From the NCBI GenBank assembly GCA_038239005.1, contig JBBSFE010000016.1, positions 7,421 to 71,420 of the forward strand: a stretch of DNA of 64,000 nucleotides, given 5' to 3'. The notes beneath the pieces were generated by a model. The model had not been told where the DNA came from, made no database searches, and worked only from the letters and a program-made list of their open reading frames with translations. This DNA comes from DASXHD01 sp038239005 (GTDB lineage: Bacteria > Myxococcota_A > Polyangia > Polyangiales > Polyangiaceae). How positions within the stretch are numbered: the stretch's first letter is position 1; each line of letters begins with the position of its first letter. This document shows, one piece after another, positions 50,452 to 58,479 of this stretch. The position numbers and the translations under genes were made by a program.

Positions 50452-51543
50452 TTAGGGAGACAACTTGGCGTAGCTGCCGCAGCCATCGCCGTCGCCGCCG
50501 TCGCAGGCTTTTTTGTAGAGCACCTTCGCGCGCGCAACATCGAGCGGCACGCCGCTTCCGTATTCGCAGAGCCGCCCAAGGTTGTAGCAACCGGCTGGTT
50601 TGCCTCCGGTGCACGCGCGCTCGTAATAGATGGCCGCCGAGTACGGATCGATTGCGGGCGAGGCGGTGCCTTTGCCCTTTTCGTAGAGCGTGCCGAGGTT
50701 CACGCACGCGCCCAGCGAGCCCTTATTGCAGCCTTGCGTGTAGTACGCGAGCGCCATCGAATCACTCTGCGTGACGCCTTCGCCTTTTTCGTATTGCACG
50801 CCGAGGTTGTGGCACCCGCTCGGATCGTTGCCGTTGCAGCCCTTCGTGTAGAGCGCGAGCATCTTCGGGAAATCCTGACGCACGCCGAGGCCGCGGTAAT
50901 ACATGTAGCCAAGGTTCGAGCACGCGTACGCGTCGTTCTTGTCGCAAGCCTTCGTGAAGAGCGTTACGGCCTTTGCGTTGTCGACGCCGTGGCCGCCCTG
51001 CGCATAGAGGTAGTGAAGGCCGAGGTGGTTGCAGCCGCGCGTTGCGCCGAGATTGCATGCGTGATTGTAGAGGCCGTCGGCCTTGAGCTTGTCTTCGGGG
51101 AAGCCTTTGGCGTCGTCGTAGAGCGCGCCGAGGTTCGCGCAACCATCGGCGAGCTTCGCGTCGCATGCAATTTTGTAAAACTTCGCGGCGGCTGCGTAGT
51201 CGCGTGGTGTGCCGTGCGCTTCTTCGTAGTCGACACCAAGGAGGTTGCAGTCTTGCATCGCGCCGCGGCCTTCGTTGCACACGGTCGTGTGTGCACCGAA
51301 CGACGACACCATCGTTGGATCGGTGACGGTGCTCGTCGTTGCGACCGAGGTGGGAAACGGCGCGATGACCGTGCCTGCATCGAGCGTTGCAGGCGGCGGG
51401 ATGGTTGGCGAGAGGGTCGTGTACGTCGGCGAATGGCGACGGCGAAAGAGCTTTCGACAACCCACGGAGGACGATGCGATCGCGACGACGCAAAGCGCGA
51501 GCACTGCTCGACGCTGCGGTTCGCGGTACCCGACGGGGTGCAT
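50452..51543 (-). CDS. Sel1-repeat lipoprotein coupled to the kinase gene
   Basis: A 363-residue lipoprotein. The start ATG 51543 overlaps the kinase stop (ATGA-type). MHPVGYREPQRRAVLALCVV is the signal and ASSSVGC the lipobox. At least six Sel1 repeats of about 36 residues follow, with the pattern GCNLGxxYxxGxGVxxD: for example GCNHLGLHYLYAQGGHGVDN, ACSNLGYMYYRGLGVRQDF and GCHNLGVQYEKGEGVTQ. Sel1 proteins are protein-binding scaffolds. Coupling to the kinase suggests it is a partner or substrate. Confidence 0.88.
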   Translation of the reverse strand: MHPVGYREPQRRAVLALCVVAIASSSVGCRKLFRRRHSPTYTTLSPTIPPPATLDAGTVIAPFPTSVATTSTVTDPTMVSSFGAHTTVCNEGRGAMQDCNLLGVDYEEAHGTPRDYAAAAKFYKIACDAKLADGCANLGALYDDAKGFPEDKLKADGLYNHACNLGATRGCNHLGLHYLYAQGGHGVDNAKAVTLFTKACDKNDAYACSNLGYMYYRGLGVRQDFPKMLALYTKGCNGNDPSGCHNLGVQYEKGEGVTQSDSMALAYYTQGCNKGSLGACVNLGTLYEKGKGTASPAIDPYSAAIYYERACTGGKPAGCYNLGRLCEYGSGVPLDVARAKVLYKKACDGGDGDGCGSYAKLSP

Positions 51544-52694
51544 CACGGCCCCGACATGGCGGGCATCGCCGGCATCGCCGAGCTCGAGACACTGGCGGAC
51601 GGCGGCGGCACGTGAATGCGCGGCCCGCGATGTCGCGGCTGCACCGTCGCCGAGAAATCGCTCGCGACGGATTTCAGCGACGCGTTGTCCTTGTCTTTCT
51701 CTTTGTTCTGCTCGCTGCGCCCAATCAAGAGGAGCACGACGATGACCGCGAGCGCGGCCGCCACGACGATGTTCTGCCAGCGGCGCGTCGCGCGCGGGAC
51801 GATGCTTGCAGAATGCATCGAAATCGTCGGAAAACCGCTCGAAATACGCACGTCGATGGCGGACCCGAGCGCCTCGCCGAACGCGCGACACGTCGGGTAA
51901 CGAAGCGTCGGTTCCTTTTGGAGGGCGCGCCGCATGACGCCTTCGGAGCGCGTGAGCATGAGTCGCTCACTCGGATCACTTCGCTCGCTCGGCGGACGCG
52001 CTTCGGAGAGCGGCTGGGGTTCGTCTTTCGCGATGCTCGCGGCGAGCGCGCCGAGATCGCCACCGGCGAATGCGCGTTTGCCCGCGAGCGCTTCGTAGAG
52101 CGACACGGCAAGCGAGAATTGATCCGACGCGGGCGAAAACGAGCCGCCCTCCACGAGTGTTTCGGGTGCCGAGTACGCGACGGACCCCGTGCTCTCGGAG
52201 GAGTAGCTCGAGTCGAGGCGCGCGAGACCGAAGTCGGCGAGCACCGCGCCCGTGGGCGAGCAGATGATGTTCTCGGGTTTCACGTCGCGGTGCGTGACGC
52301 CAGCTTCGTGCGCGGTCGTCAGTGCGGCGCCGAGCTCGATCGCAATGCGTGCGACCTCGAGCGGCGGGATCGGCCCGGCCGAGATTCGTTCACGCAGCGT
52401 CGGCCCCGGCACGTATTCGAAGACGAGAAACAAACCAAGCTCGCCTTCGCCCATGTCGTGCAGCGTGACGAGGTTCGGGTGACGCACGGTCGCTGCCGCA
52501 CGTGCCTCGGCGCGCATCCGCGCGACCATCTCTTTGCGCGCGTCTTCTGGAAGCGCGCGGTCCTCGCGGAGCACTTTGATGGCGACATCACGTGCGAGCA
52601 CCGGATCACGCGCGAGATAGACGCGCCCCATGCCGCCTTCGCCGAGCAGGCTCTGCACCTCGTAGCGACCGATGGTCTTGGGCGCGTCAGTCAT
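51543..52694 (-). CDS. Transmembrane serine/threonine protein kinase
   Basis: A 383-residue PknB-type kinase. Kinase domain 8-275: Gly loop LLGEGGMGRVYLARD, Lys in VAIKVLRED, catalytic loop THRDVKPENI, DFGLAR, and GSVAYSAPE. A short unusual segment SERSDPSERLMLTRSEG sits before the last helix. One transmembrane helix follows (NIVVAAALAVIVVLLLIG), then a Ser/Pro-rich extracytoplasmic tail. ATG 52694 overlaps the end of oppF by 8 nt. It may phosphorylate transport or envelope partners encoded by the same operon. Confidence 0.92.
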   Translation of the reverse strand: MTDAPKTIGRYEVQSLLGEGGMGRVYLARDPVLARDVAIKVLREDRALPEDARKEMVARMRAEARAAATVRHPNLVTLHDMGEGELGLFLVFEYVPGPTLRERISAGPIPPLEVARIAIELGAALTTAHEAGVTHRDVKPENIICSPTGAVLADFGLARLDSSYSSESTGSVAYSAPETLVEGGSFSPASDQFSLAVSLYEALAGKRAFAGGDLGALAASIAKDEPQPLSEARPPSERSDPSERLMLTRSEGVMRRALQKEPTLRYPTCRAFGEALGSAIDVRISSGFPTISMHSASIVPRATRRWQNIVVAAALAVIVVLLLIGRSEQNKEKDKDNASLKSVASDFSATVQPRHRGPRIHVPPPSASVSSSAMPAMPAMSGP

Positions 52695-53706
52695 GAGGGT
52701 TGAAGCACGCGACGCGGTGGCCGTTGCCTTTGAGGTCTTCGAGTGTGGGCGTGTCCTTGTCGCACTTGCCTGGAAGGGCACGCGGGCAGCGCGGATGGAA
52801 CGAGCAGCCCGCTGGCGGATCGATCGGGGAGGGAAGATCGCCCTCGAGCAGCACGCGGAGGCGTTTTTTCGCTGGGTCGGCGACAGGCACAGCCGCGAGG
52901 AGCGCGCGCGTATAAGGATGGCGCGGATTTTCGTAGAGCGTCGCCGCAGCGGCCTGCTCGACGATGCGTCCGAGATACATCACGGCGACGCGGTGGCTCA
53001 CGTGCTCGACGATTTTCAAATCGTGGCTGATGAACAAATACGAAATGCCCATCGACTCTTGCAGCTCGAGCAAGAGGTTCACGATCTGCGCTTGGATGGA
53101 GACGTCGAGCGCGCTGATGGGCTCGTCGCAGACGATGAAATCCGGTTTCACCGCGAGAGCGCGCGCGATGCCGATGCGCTGGCGCTGCCCGCCGGAGAAC
53201 TCGTGCGGATAGCGATCGATGTGCTCGGGGCGCATGCCGACTCGCTTGAGGAGATCGGCGACCATCTCTCCTTCTTCGCGTTTGTCTTTCGCGAGATCGA
53301 ATACGCCGATGGCCTCGCCGACGATTTCGCGGACGGTCATGCGCGGGTTGAGGCTCGAATATGGGTCTTGGAAGATGATCTGCATACGCCGCCGAATCGG
53401 GCGCATTCCCTCGTGGCTGAGAGGAAGGAGATCTTTTCCGTCGAACACGACGCGGCCGAACGTCGGCTCGATCAATCGCAAGATGCAGCGGCCGAGCGTG
53501 CTCTTGCCGCAGCCGCTCTCACCAACGAGCCCGAGCGTTTCGCCGCGACGAACGCGAATGCTCACGTCTTCGACCGCGCGGAGGTATTTGGTGCTGCTCC
53601 CGAAGAACCCGCGCTCGACGGCGAAGTATTTCGTCAGCTTGTCCGTCGCGAGGAGCGTTTTGGGCCGTTTCGATGGAGTGCGGATCTCTTCGTCGGTGTC
53701 GGTCAT
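52687..53706 (-). CDS. oppF: Oligopeptide ABC transporter ATP-binding protein OppF-like
   Basis: A 339-residue ABC ATPase. Walker A GLVGESGCGKSTLG, signature PHEFSGGQRQRIGIARAL, Walker B PDFIVCDEPISALDVSIQ, and a C-terminal oligopeptide/dipeptide transporter domain with the iron-sulfur-type cysteines C-x5-C-x7-C-x18-C (CSFHPRCPRALPGKC). It should pair with the OppD-like protein encoded just upstream. No permease or substrate-binding protein gene is in the window. ATG 53706 overlaps the oppD stop. Confidence 0.93.
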   Translation of the reverse strand: MTDTDEEIRTPSKRPKTLLATDKLTKYFAVERGFFGSSTKYLRAVEDVSIRVRRGETLGLVGESGCGKSTLGRCILRLIEPTFGRVVFDGKDLLPLSHEGMRPIRRRMQIIFQDPYSSLNPRMTVREIVGEAIGVFDLAKDKREEGEMVADLLKRVGMRPEHIDRYPHEFSGGQRQRIGIARALAVKPDFIVCDEPISALDVSIQAQIVNLLLELQESMGISYLFISHDLKIVEHVSHRVAVMYLGRIVEQAAAATLYENPRHPYTRALLAAVPVADPAKKRLRVLLEGDLPSPIDPPAGCSFHPRCPRALPGKCDKDTPTLEDLKGNGHRVACFNPHD

Positions 53707-54743
53707 GGCGACACCTCTTTGCTGCGCCAGCACCGCGAAAAATGACGCGCTTCGTGATCCCCGACGGGGGGACGCGCTTCGTGATCCCCGACGGGGGGAC
53801 GCGCTTCGACCTCTTCGAGCGGGGGCTCGGATTCGCGGCACTTGTCGATGACCATGTTGCAGCGATCGGCGAAGCGACACCCCTTGGGGATGTCGCGCAA
53901 ATCGGGGACGACGCCTTCGATTGTGGGGAGCCTCGTGCGGACGCCGCCCGGTTGCGGAATGCTACCGAGCAAACCCTTCGTGTATGGATGGCGCGGCGCC
54001 GCGAAAATGTCTTTCACGGGCGCGCGCTCGACGATGCGCCCCGCGTACATCACGACGACGTCTTTTGCGTACTCGGCAACGACACCGAGATCGTGCGTGA
54101 TGAGCACGACGGCCATGCCGAGCTGATCTTGCAGCTTCTTCAGGAGCTCGAGGATTTGCGCTTGGATGGTGACGTCGAGTGCGGTCGTGGGCTCGTCGGC
54201 GATGAGGAGCTTCGGTTTGCACGCGAGCGCCATCGCAATCATCACGCGCTGCCGCATCCCGCCCGAGAGCTGGTGCGGATACGCGTCGACGTTCGACTCC
54301 GGCGACGGGATGCCGACGAGCTTGAGCATCTCGATGGCGTGCTCGCGCGCTTCGCTGCGCGACTTTTTCTGATGCATCCGGATCGCTTCGACGATTTGCG
54401 CGCCCACCGTGTAGACGGGGTTGAGGCTCGTCATGGGCTCTTGGAAGATCATCGAGATCTGATTGCCGCGAACGCCCTGCATTTCGCGCTCGCTCACGTC
54501 GAGGAGGTTCTTGCCCTCGAGCTCGACCCTGCCGTGATCGACGCGGCCCGCGGGCTCGGGCAAAAGGCGCATGATCGAAAGGGCCGTCACGCTCTTGCCG
54601 CAACCGCTCTCGCCGACGATGCCGAGCGTCTCTCCGGTGGAGACATCGAACGAGGCTTCGTCGACGGCGCGGAGTGAGCCTTCATCCGTGCGGAACGTCG
54701 TCACCAAGTCGACGACGCGAAGGAGCGGCGCGGCCGTAGACAC
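53703..54743 (-). CDS. oppD: Oligopeptide ABC transporter ATP-binding protein OppD-like, with repeat insertion
   Basis: A 346-residue ABC ATPase: Walker A GIVGESGCGKSVTA, signature YPHQLSGGMRQRVMIAMAL, Walker B LLIADEPTTALDVTIQ, and the C-terminal cysteine domain CRFADRCNMVIDKC ending RCWRS. Between the third and fourth cysteines are 35 residues, of which 18 are two copies of EARPPVGDH made by a 27-bp DNA repeat; without them the spacing is 17, close to the 18 of OppF. The start is GTG 54743. It is the first gene of the operon with oppF, the kinase and the Sel1 gene. Confidence 0.92.
   Translation of the reverse strand: MSTAAPLLRVVDLVTTFRTDEGSLRAVDEASFDVSTGETLGIVGESGCGKSVTALSIMRLLPEPAGRVDHGRVELEGKNLLDVSEREMQGVRGNQISMIFQEPMTSLNPVYTVGAQIVEAIRMHQKKSRSEAREHAIEMLKLVGIPSPESNVDAYPHQLSGGMRQRVMIAMALACKPKLLIADEPTTALDVTIQAQILELLKKLQDQLGMAVVLITHDLGVVAEYAKDVVVMYAGRIVERAPVKDIFAAPRHPYTKGLLGSIPQPGGVRTRLPTIEGVVPDLRDIPKGCRFADRCNMVIDKCRESEPPLEEVEARPPVGDHEARPPVGDHEARHFSRCWRSKEVSP
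53744..53807. repeat. 27-bp tandem repeat, copy array B (inside oppD)
   Basis: Two perfect 27-bp units (53754-53780, 53781-53807) plus a partial unit at 53744-53753. The sequence matches the array at 9090-9153 but is read in the opposite orientation by the host gene. It stays in frame and adds 18 residues to OppD. Confidence 0.92.
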
Positions 54744-54773
54744 GAAGACTTCGTAACACGAATCGGATAACGT
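54742..54773. promoter_or_regulatory. Divergent regulatory region between oppD and the DNRLRE lipoprotein gene
   Basis: The inverted repeat ACGAAG-A-CTTCGT (54742-54754) overlaps the oppD start region, and TAACGT (54768-54773) ends 8 nt before ATG 54782 on the plus strand. Both genes could share control here. The evidence is only positional. Confidence 0.35.
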
Positions 54774-54781
54774 GGGCCGCG

Positions 54782-55660
54782 ATGAAACGCGCGGCCGCCG
54801 CGGCCATTTTGCTCTGCGTGGCCTTTTTCGCGCTCGCGATCAGCGAGGGTTGCATCGAGCGCGACAGGCTCTGCGTGAGCACGGTCGAGTGCGGCACCAC
54901 GAGCGCATGCATCGCGGGTCGCTGCCAGCCCACACTCAAAGACGACGCCGGTCGCGTCCTCCCTCCTGCCATCTCTTCGCCGATGGTGCGCCGCGTCGTC
55001 GCGTCGCCGACCGACATCGCCTACGTGAGCTCGAGCGGCGTCGGCAACCCCGCCGATCTTCCGCCCGTGCTCGTGCTCGGACGCAAAGGTGATGGCTCGG
55101 CGCTCCTCCTCAGGTTTGCGGTTCCGATCACTCCTGAGGAGTCGGTCGTCGAAGCGTACGTCTTGCTCGACCGCACCGATGTCGTCGAAACCGATCCGAA
55201 ACCGATCTCGCTCCATGCCACCCGGATCATCGACGCCTGGGATGGACGATCCATCTCCTACGAACGCCAGCCGCGTTGGGAAGAAACCGGCTCGCCCGGC
55301 GCCATCGTCACCGGCGCGGGTCGCCCGCTCGTTCGCCTCGATGTGCGCGATCTCGTGATGCATTGGAAGGAACGCGATCCGCGCGATCAGGGCATCGCCA
55401 TCGTTGCGGATGAGACATCACGAACGGGAATGGCGTTTGCAGCTGCCTCCTCCGTGGTCGATCAAGGTCCTACATCCATGCTCGGGTCCGCCCCAGACGA
55501 CGGGAAAATCCCCTGGATACCTTCCCCCCCGCGGCTAGAGCTATACTTGCGCTCGGGCCCGCGTGAGGCCCATGTGAATCTGCCTGCGGCTTCGTCGTCC
55601 AACACTTCAGTGGCAGACGCTGGAAAGCCCGATTCCTCGGTCATCAAAACGAAGAAATAG
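54782..55660 (+). CDS. Secreted DNRLRE-domain-like lipoprotein
   Basis: A 292-residue exported protein. The signal MKRAAAAAILLCVAFFALAI is followed by EGCIERDRLC (lipobox-like Cys) and a Cys-rich segment (CVSTVECGTTSACIAGRC). The body resembles DNRLRE domains found in surface proteins: LLLRFAVPITPEESVVEAYV, LLDRTDVVETDPKPISLHAT, SYERQPRWEETGSPGAIVTG, RPLVRLDVRDLVMHWKER and LELYLRSGPREAHV. This is a structural fold with unknown role. Its start is divergent from oppD. Confidence 0.8.
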   Translation: MKRAAAAAILLCVAFFALAISEGCIERDRLCVSTVECGTTSACIAGRCQPTLKDDAGRVLPPAISSPMVRRVVASPTDIAYVSSSGVGNPADLPPVLVLGRKGDGSALLLRFAVPITPEESVVEAYVLLDRTDVVETDPKPISLHATRIIDAWDGRSISYERQPRWEETGSPGAIVTGAGRPLVRLDVRDLVMHWKERDPRDQGIAIVADETSRTGMAFAAASSVVDQGPTSMLGSAPDDGKIPWIPSPPRLELYLRSGPREAHVNLPAASSSNTSVADAGKPDSSVIKTKK

Positions 55661-55686
55661 TCAGGCCAAGACATAGGAGAGAGTCG

Positions 55687-56151
55687 ATGCGTTCGAAAGC
55701 TGGGATCGTTTTGGGTGCGCTCGCCATCGGGTCGGTGATGTTCGGAACGTCGACCGCAAGCGCTGATCAAGTGGCGAAGGGCAATAACTTCGTCGTCAAC
55801 GCCACGGCCGCAGCGTGCGCCGCCAACGCCGAGTGCAAAATCGATTTGCGGCTCGAAGCGCAGGGCGATTTTCACGTGAACAAAGAGTACCCGTACAAAT
55901 TCAAAGCGACCGCCGCGAGCGGCGTCACGTACCTCGGCAAAGATCCAACGGGCGTCGACACATTCTCGAAAGCCGCCGGCGACTTCGCACTCGACACGGC
56001 CAACGAAAAAGCCGGCACGATGACGATTCGCTTCAAGTCGGCGAACAAAGGCGCCGTGAGCATCGGCGGTACGTTCAAGCTGAGCGTCTGCTCGGCGCAA
56101 AACTGCCAGCTCGAGCAAGCGACCGTCGCGGTTCCCGTCACCGTTCGCTGA
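55687..56151 (+). CDS. Small periplasmic protein
   Basis: A 154-residue exported protein: signal MRSKAGIVLGALAIGSVMFG with an ASA site, then an all-beta mature part (FVVNATAAACAANAECKIDL, DFHVNKEYPYKFKATAASGV, TMTIRFKSANKGAVSIGGTF, KLSVCSAQNCQLEQATVAVP). The two Cys pairs (CAANAEC, CSAQNC) could form disulfides. An AGGAGAG site lies 6 nt upstream of the ATG. It resembles DUF-type thiol-rich secreted domains; no function is assigned. Confidence 0.82.
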   Translation: MRSKAGIVLGALAIGSVMFGTSTASADQVAKGNNFVVNATAAACAANAECKIDLRLEAQGDFHVNKEYPYKFKATAASGVTYLGKDPTGVDTFSKAAGDFALDTANEKAGTMTIRFKSANKGAVSIGGTFKLSVCSAQNCQLEQATVAVPVTVR

Positions 56152-56181
56152 GCCGCATTCATTTGTGGCACACTAACCGTG

Positions 56182-58479
56182 ATGCCGCAGGACGACGCTT
56201 CGAAGTCCCCGAAGGGAGACAAGTCTCTCAGCGCCGAGATCGAAGCCGTCGCTGACGAAGTCGAGCGGCGCTTCACGACCGGGCGACTGCTCCTTTCGTT
56301 CGGCGAGTATCTCGATCTGTTCGCGCAAGATCCCGTGCGGCAAGCGCGCGATGCGAGTCGTTATCTCCGCGACGTATTCGATCACTACGGCACCACCAAA
56401 GTAGAGCAGCCGTTCGGCACGTTCACGCGATATCGCCTCTTCGATTTGCCCTGGGAGCAGACGGACGCTTCGCGACTCCCGCGCGGCGCGCTCGTCGGCC
56501 AAGAGCTCGTGCAGGGCGAGATTTATCGCGCACTCTCGAACTTCGCCCGAGAAGGTCGCCCGAGTCGTCTTCTTCTTTTGCACGGACCGAACGGGTCGGC
56601 GAAGAGCACGCTCGTCAGCTGTTTGATGCGCGCGATGGAGAACTACAGCGCACAACCCGAAGGCGCGCTCTATCGATTTCACTGGGTGTTTCCGTCGCAG
56701 AAGACGATGCGCGGCTCACTCGGTTTCGGCGCGCGTGAAGAGGGCGAGCGCGCCGCGCCGACGAGCACGTACGCGCACCTTTCCGACGATCAGATCGACG
56801 CGAAGATCGTCCTCGAGGTGCGCGACCATCCGCTCTTTCTCGTGCCCATCGAAGAGCGGCGCAAGCTCCTCCTTCGCACGTTCAAATCGAAAGCGATGGA
56901 GCCCGAGCCGCCTGGCGAATGGATTTTACGCGGGCAGCTCTCGCACAAAGCGCAGCAAGTCTTCGAGGCGCTTCTCGCATCGTATCGCGGCTCCTATCGC
57001 GAGGTGCTCAAGCACGTTCAGGTCGAGCGCTATTTCATTTCGCAGCGCTATCGGGTCGGCGCCGTCACGCTTGGTCCGCAGATGAGCATCGACGCAGGCG
57101 AGCGCCAGCTCACGGCCGATCGTTCGCTCTCGGCACTGCCGCCCTCGCTGCAAGCGCTCACGCTCTACGAAGTGAAGGGTGAGCTCATCGACGCTGCAGG
57201 TGGCGTGCTCGAGTTTTCGGATTTGCTGAAGCGGCCGCTCGACACGTTCAAATATCTCCAGCTCACGATCGAAACGGGCGAGGTCTCGCTCACACAGCAA
57301 AACGTGCTTCTCAACTGCGTGATGCTCGCAAGCGCCAACGAAGTGCACCTCGATGCGTTTCGCGAGCATCCCGAGTTTGCGAGTTTTCGCGGGCGCATCG
57401 AGCTGATTCGCACGCCGTATTTGCTCTCGTGCGCGAGCGAGAAAGCCATCTACGACGCACACGTCGCGCCTCAAGTGCGCCGTCACGTCGCCCCGCACGC
57501 CACCGAGGTCGCCGCAATGTTCGCCGTGCTCACGCGCATGCGAAAGCCGAGCCCCGACCGGTTCGGGCGTGCGCTCGGCGCCGCCGTGACGAGCCTCACC
57601 GCGCTCGAAAAGATGGACCTCTACGCCTATGGGCGCGTGCCCGAGCGTCTCGAGGCCGATGCGCAAAAGCTCCTGCACGCGAACATCGCCGCACTCTACG
57701 AAGAGAGCGACAGCTATCCGATTTACGAAGGCCGCGTCGGCGCGAGCCCACGCGAGATGCGCGTCGTCCTCCTCGATGCCGCGCAGTCGACGAAGTTCCA
57801 GTGCCTCTCGCCGCTGGCCGTGCTCGACGAAATCGAGCAGCTGTGCCAGCGCCGCAGCGAATTCGAGTGGCTCCAGCAAGATCCACTCGGCGGCGGCTAC
57901 CACGACACGAAGCAATTTCTCGAATCGCTCTCTGCGCGCCTCCTCGATGAATGGGAGCGCGAGCTCTACGCAACGAGCGGCCTCGTCGATGAAAGCCAAT
58001 ACGAAGGGCTCTTCGACCGCTACGTGCAGCACGTGAGCGTGTGGGTGAAAAAGGAACGCATCCGCAACAAGCTCACTGGCGAATACGAAGAGCCTGACGA
58101 AAAGCTGATGCGCGAGGTCGAGAAGGTGCTCGACACCAAAGGCGACGCCAACGAAGCGCGCCAGGCGATGATCAGCAACATCGCTGCATGGTCGCTCGAT
58201 CATCCCGGCGCCAAGATCGACGCGGGCACCGTTTTCCCGCACGTGATGAAGCGCATGCGCGAAGCGATTTACGAGGGCAAGCGGCCGCTCGTCGCGGCGC
58301 TCGCGCGTGACGTCGTCATCGTCGTGCGTGATGGCGCATCGGGTCTCACCGCCGAGCGCAAGAAAGCTGCCGAGACGTGCATCGCCGAGCTCGAGAAGAA
58401 GTTTGGTTATTGTCAAAGCTGCGCGGCCGATGCAGCGAGCGCGACGCTCCGTCGGCGCTTCACTGATCTCGTCGTTTGA
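56182..58479 (+). CDS. prkA: PrkA/YeaG-type serine protein kinase
   Basis: A 765-residue PrkA-family AAA+ kinase. Matches: FDLPWEQTDASRLPRGALVG, Walker A LLLHGPNGSAKSTL, DAKIVLEVRDHPLFLVPIEE, LLKRPLDTFKYLQLTIETGE, LNCVMLASANEVHLDAF, and the C-terminal domain NKLTGEYEEPDEKLMREVEK. It is longer than the usual 640-690 residues. PrkA acts with YeaH and SpoVR in stationary-phase and stress control. ATG 56182 is used; a GTG at 56179 precedes it. Its stop overlaps the MATE start (TTGA). Confidence 0.93.
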   Translation: MPQDDASKSPKGDKSLSAEIEAVADEVERRFTTGRLLLSFGEYLDLFAQDPVRQARDASRYLRDVFDHYGTTKVEQPFGTFTRYRLFDLPWEQTDASRLPRGALVGQELVQGEIYRALSNFAREGRPSRLLLLHGPNGSAKSTLVSCLMRAMENYSAQPEGALYRFHWVFPSQKTMRGSLGFGAREEGERAAPTSTYAHLSDDQIDAKIVLEVRDHPLFLVPIEERRKLLLRTFKSKAMEPEPPGEWILRGQLSHKAQQVFEALLASYRGSYREVLKHVQVERYFISQRYRVGAVTLGPQMSIDAGERQLTADRSLSALPPSLQALTLYEVKGELIDAAGGVLEFSDLLKRPLDTFKYLQLTIETGEVSLTQQNVLLNCVMLASANEVHLDAFREHPEFASFRGRIELIRTPYLLSCASEKAIYDAHVAPQVRRHVAPHATEVAAMFAVLTRMRKPSPDRFGRALGAAVTSLTALEKMDLYAYGRVPERLEADAQKLLHANIAALYEESDSYPIYEGRVGASPREMRVVLLDAAQSTKFQCLSPLAVLDEIEQLCQRRSEFEWLQQDPLGGGYHDTKQFLESLSARLLDEWERELYATSGLVDESQYEGLFDRYVQHVSVWVKKERIRNKLTGEYEEPDEKLMREVEKVLDTKGDANEARQAMISNIAAWSLDHPGAKIDAGTVFPHVMKRMREAIYEGKRPLVAALARDVVIVVRDGASGLTAERKKAAETCIAELEKKFGYCQSCAADAASATLRRRFTDLVV

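Noticed and set aside
53744..53807. Possible CRISPR-like array
   Set aside because: Units are directly adjacent without spacers, lie inside coding sequence, and there are no cas genes.
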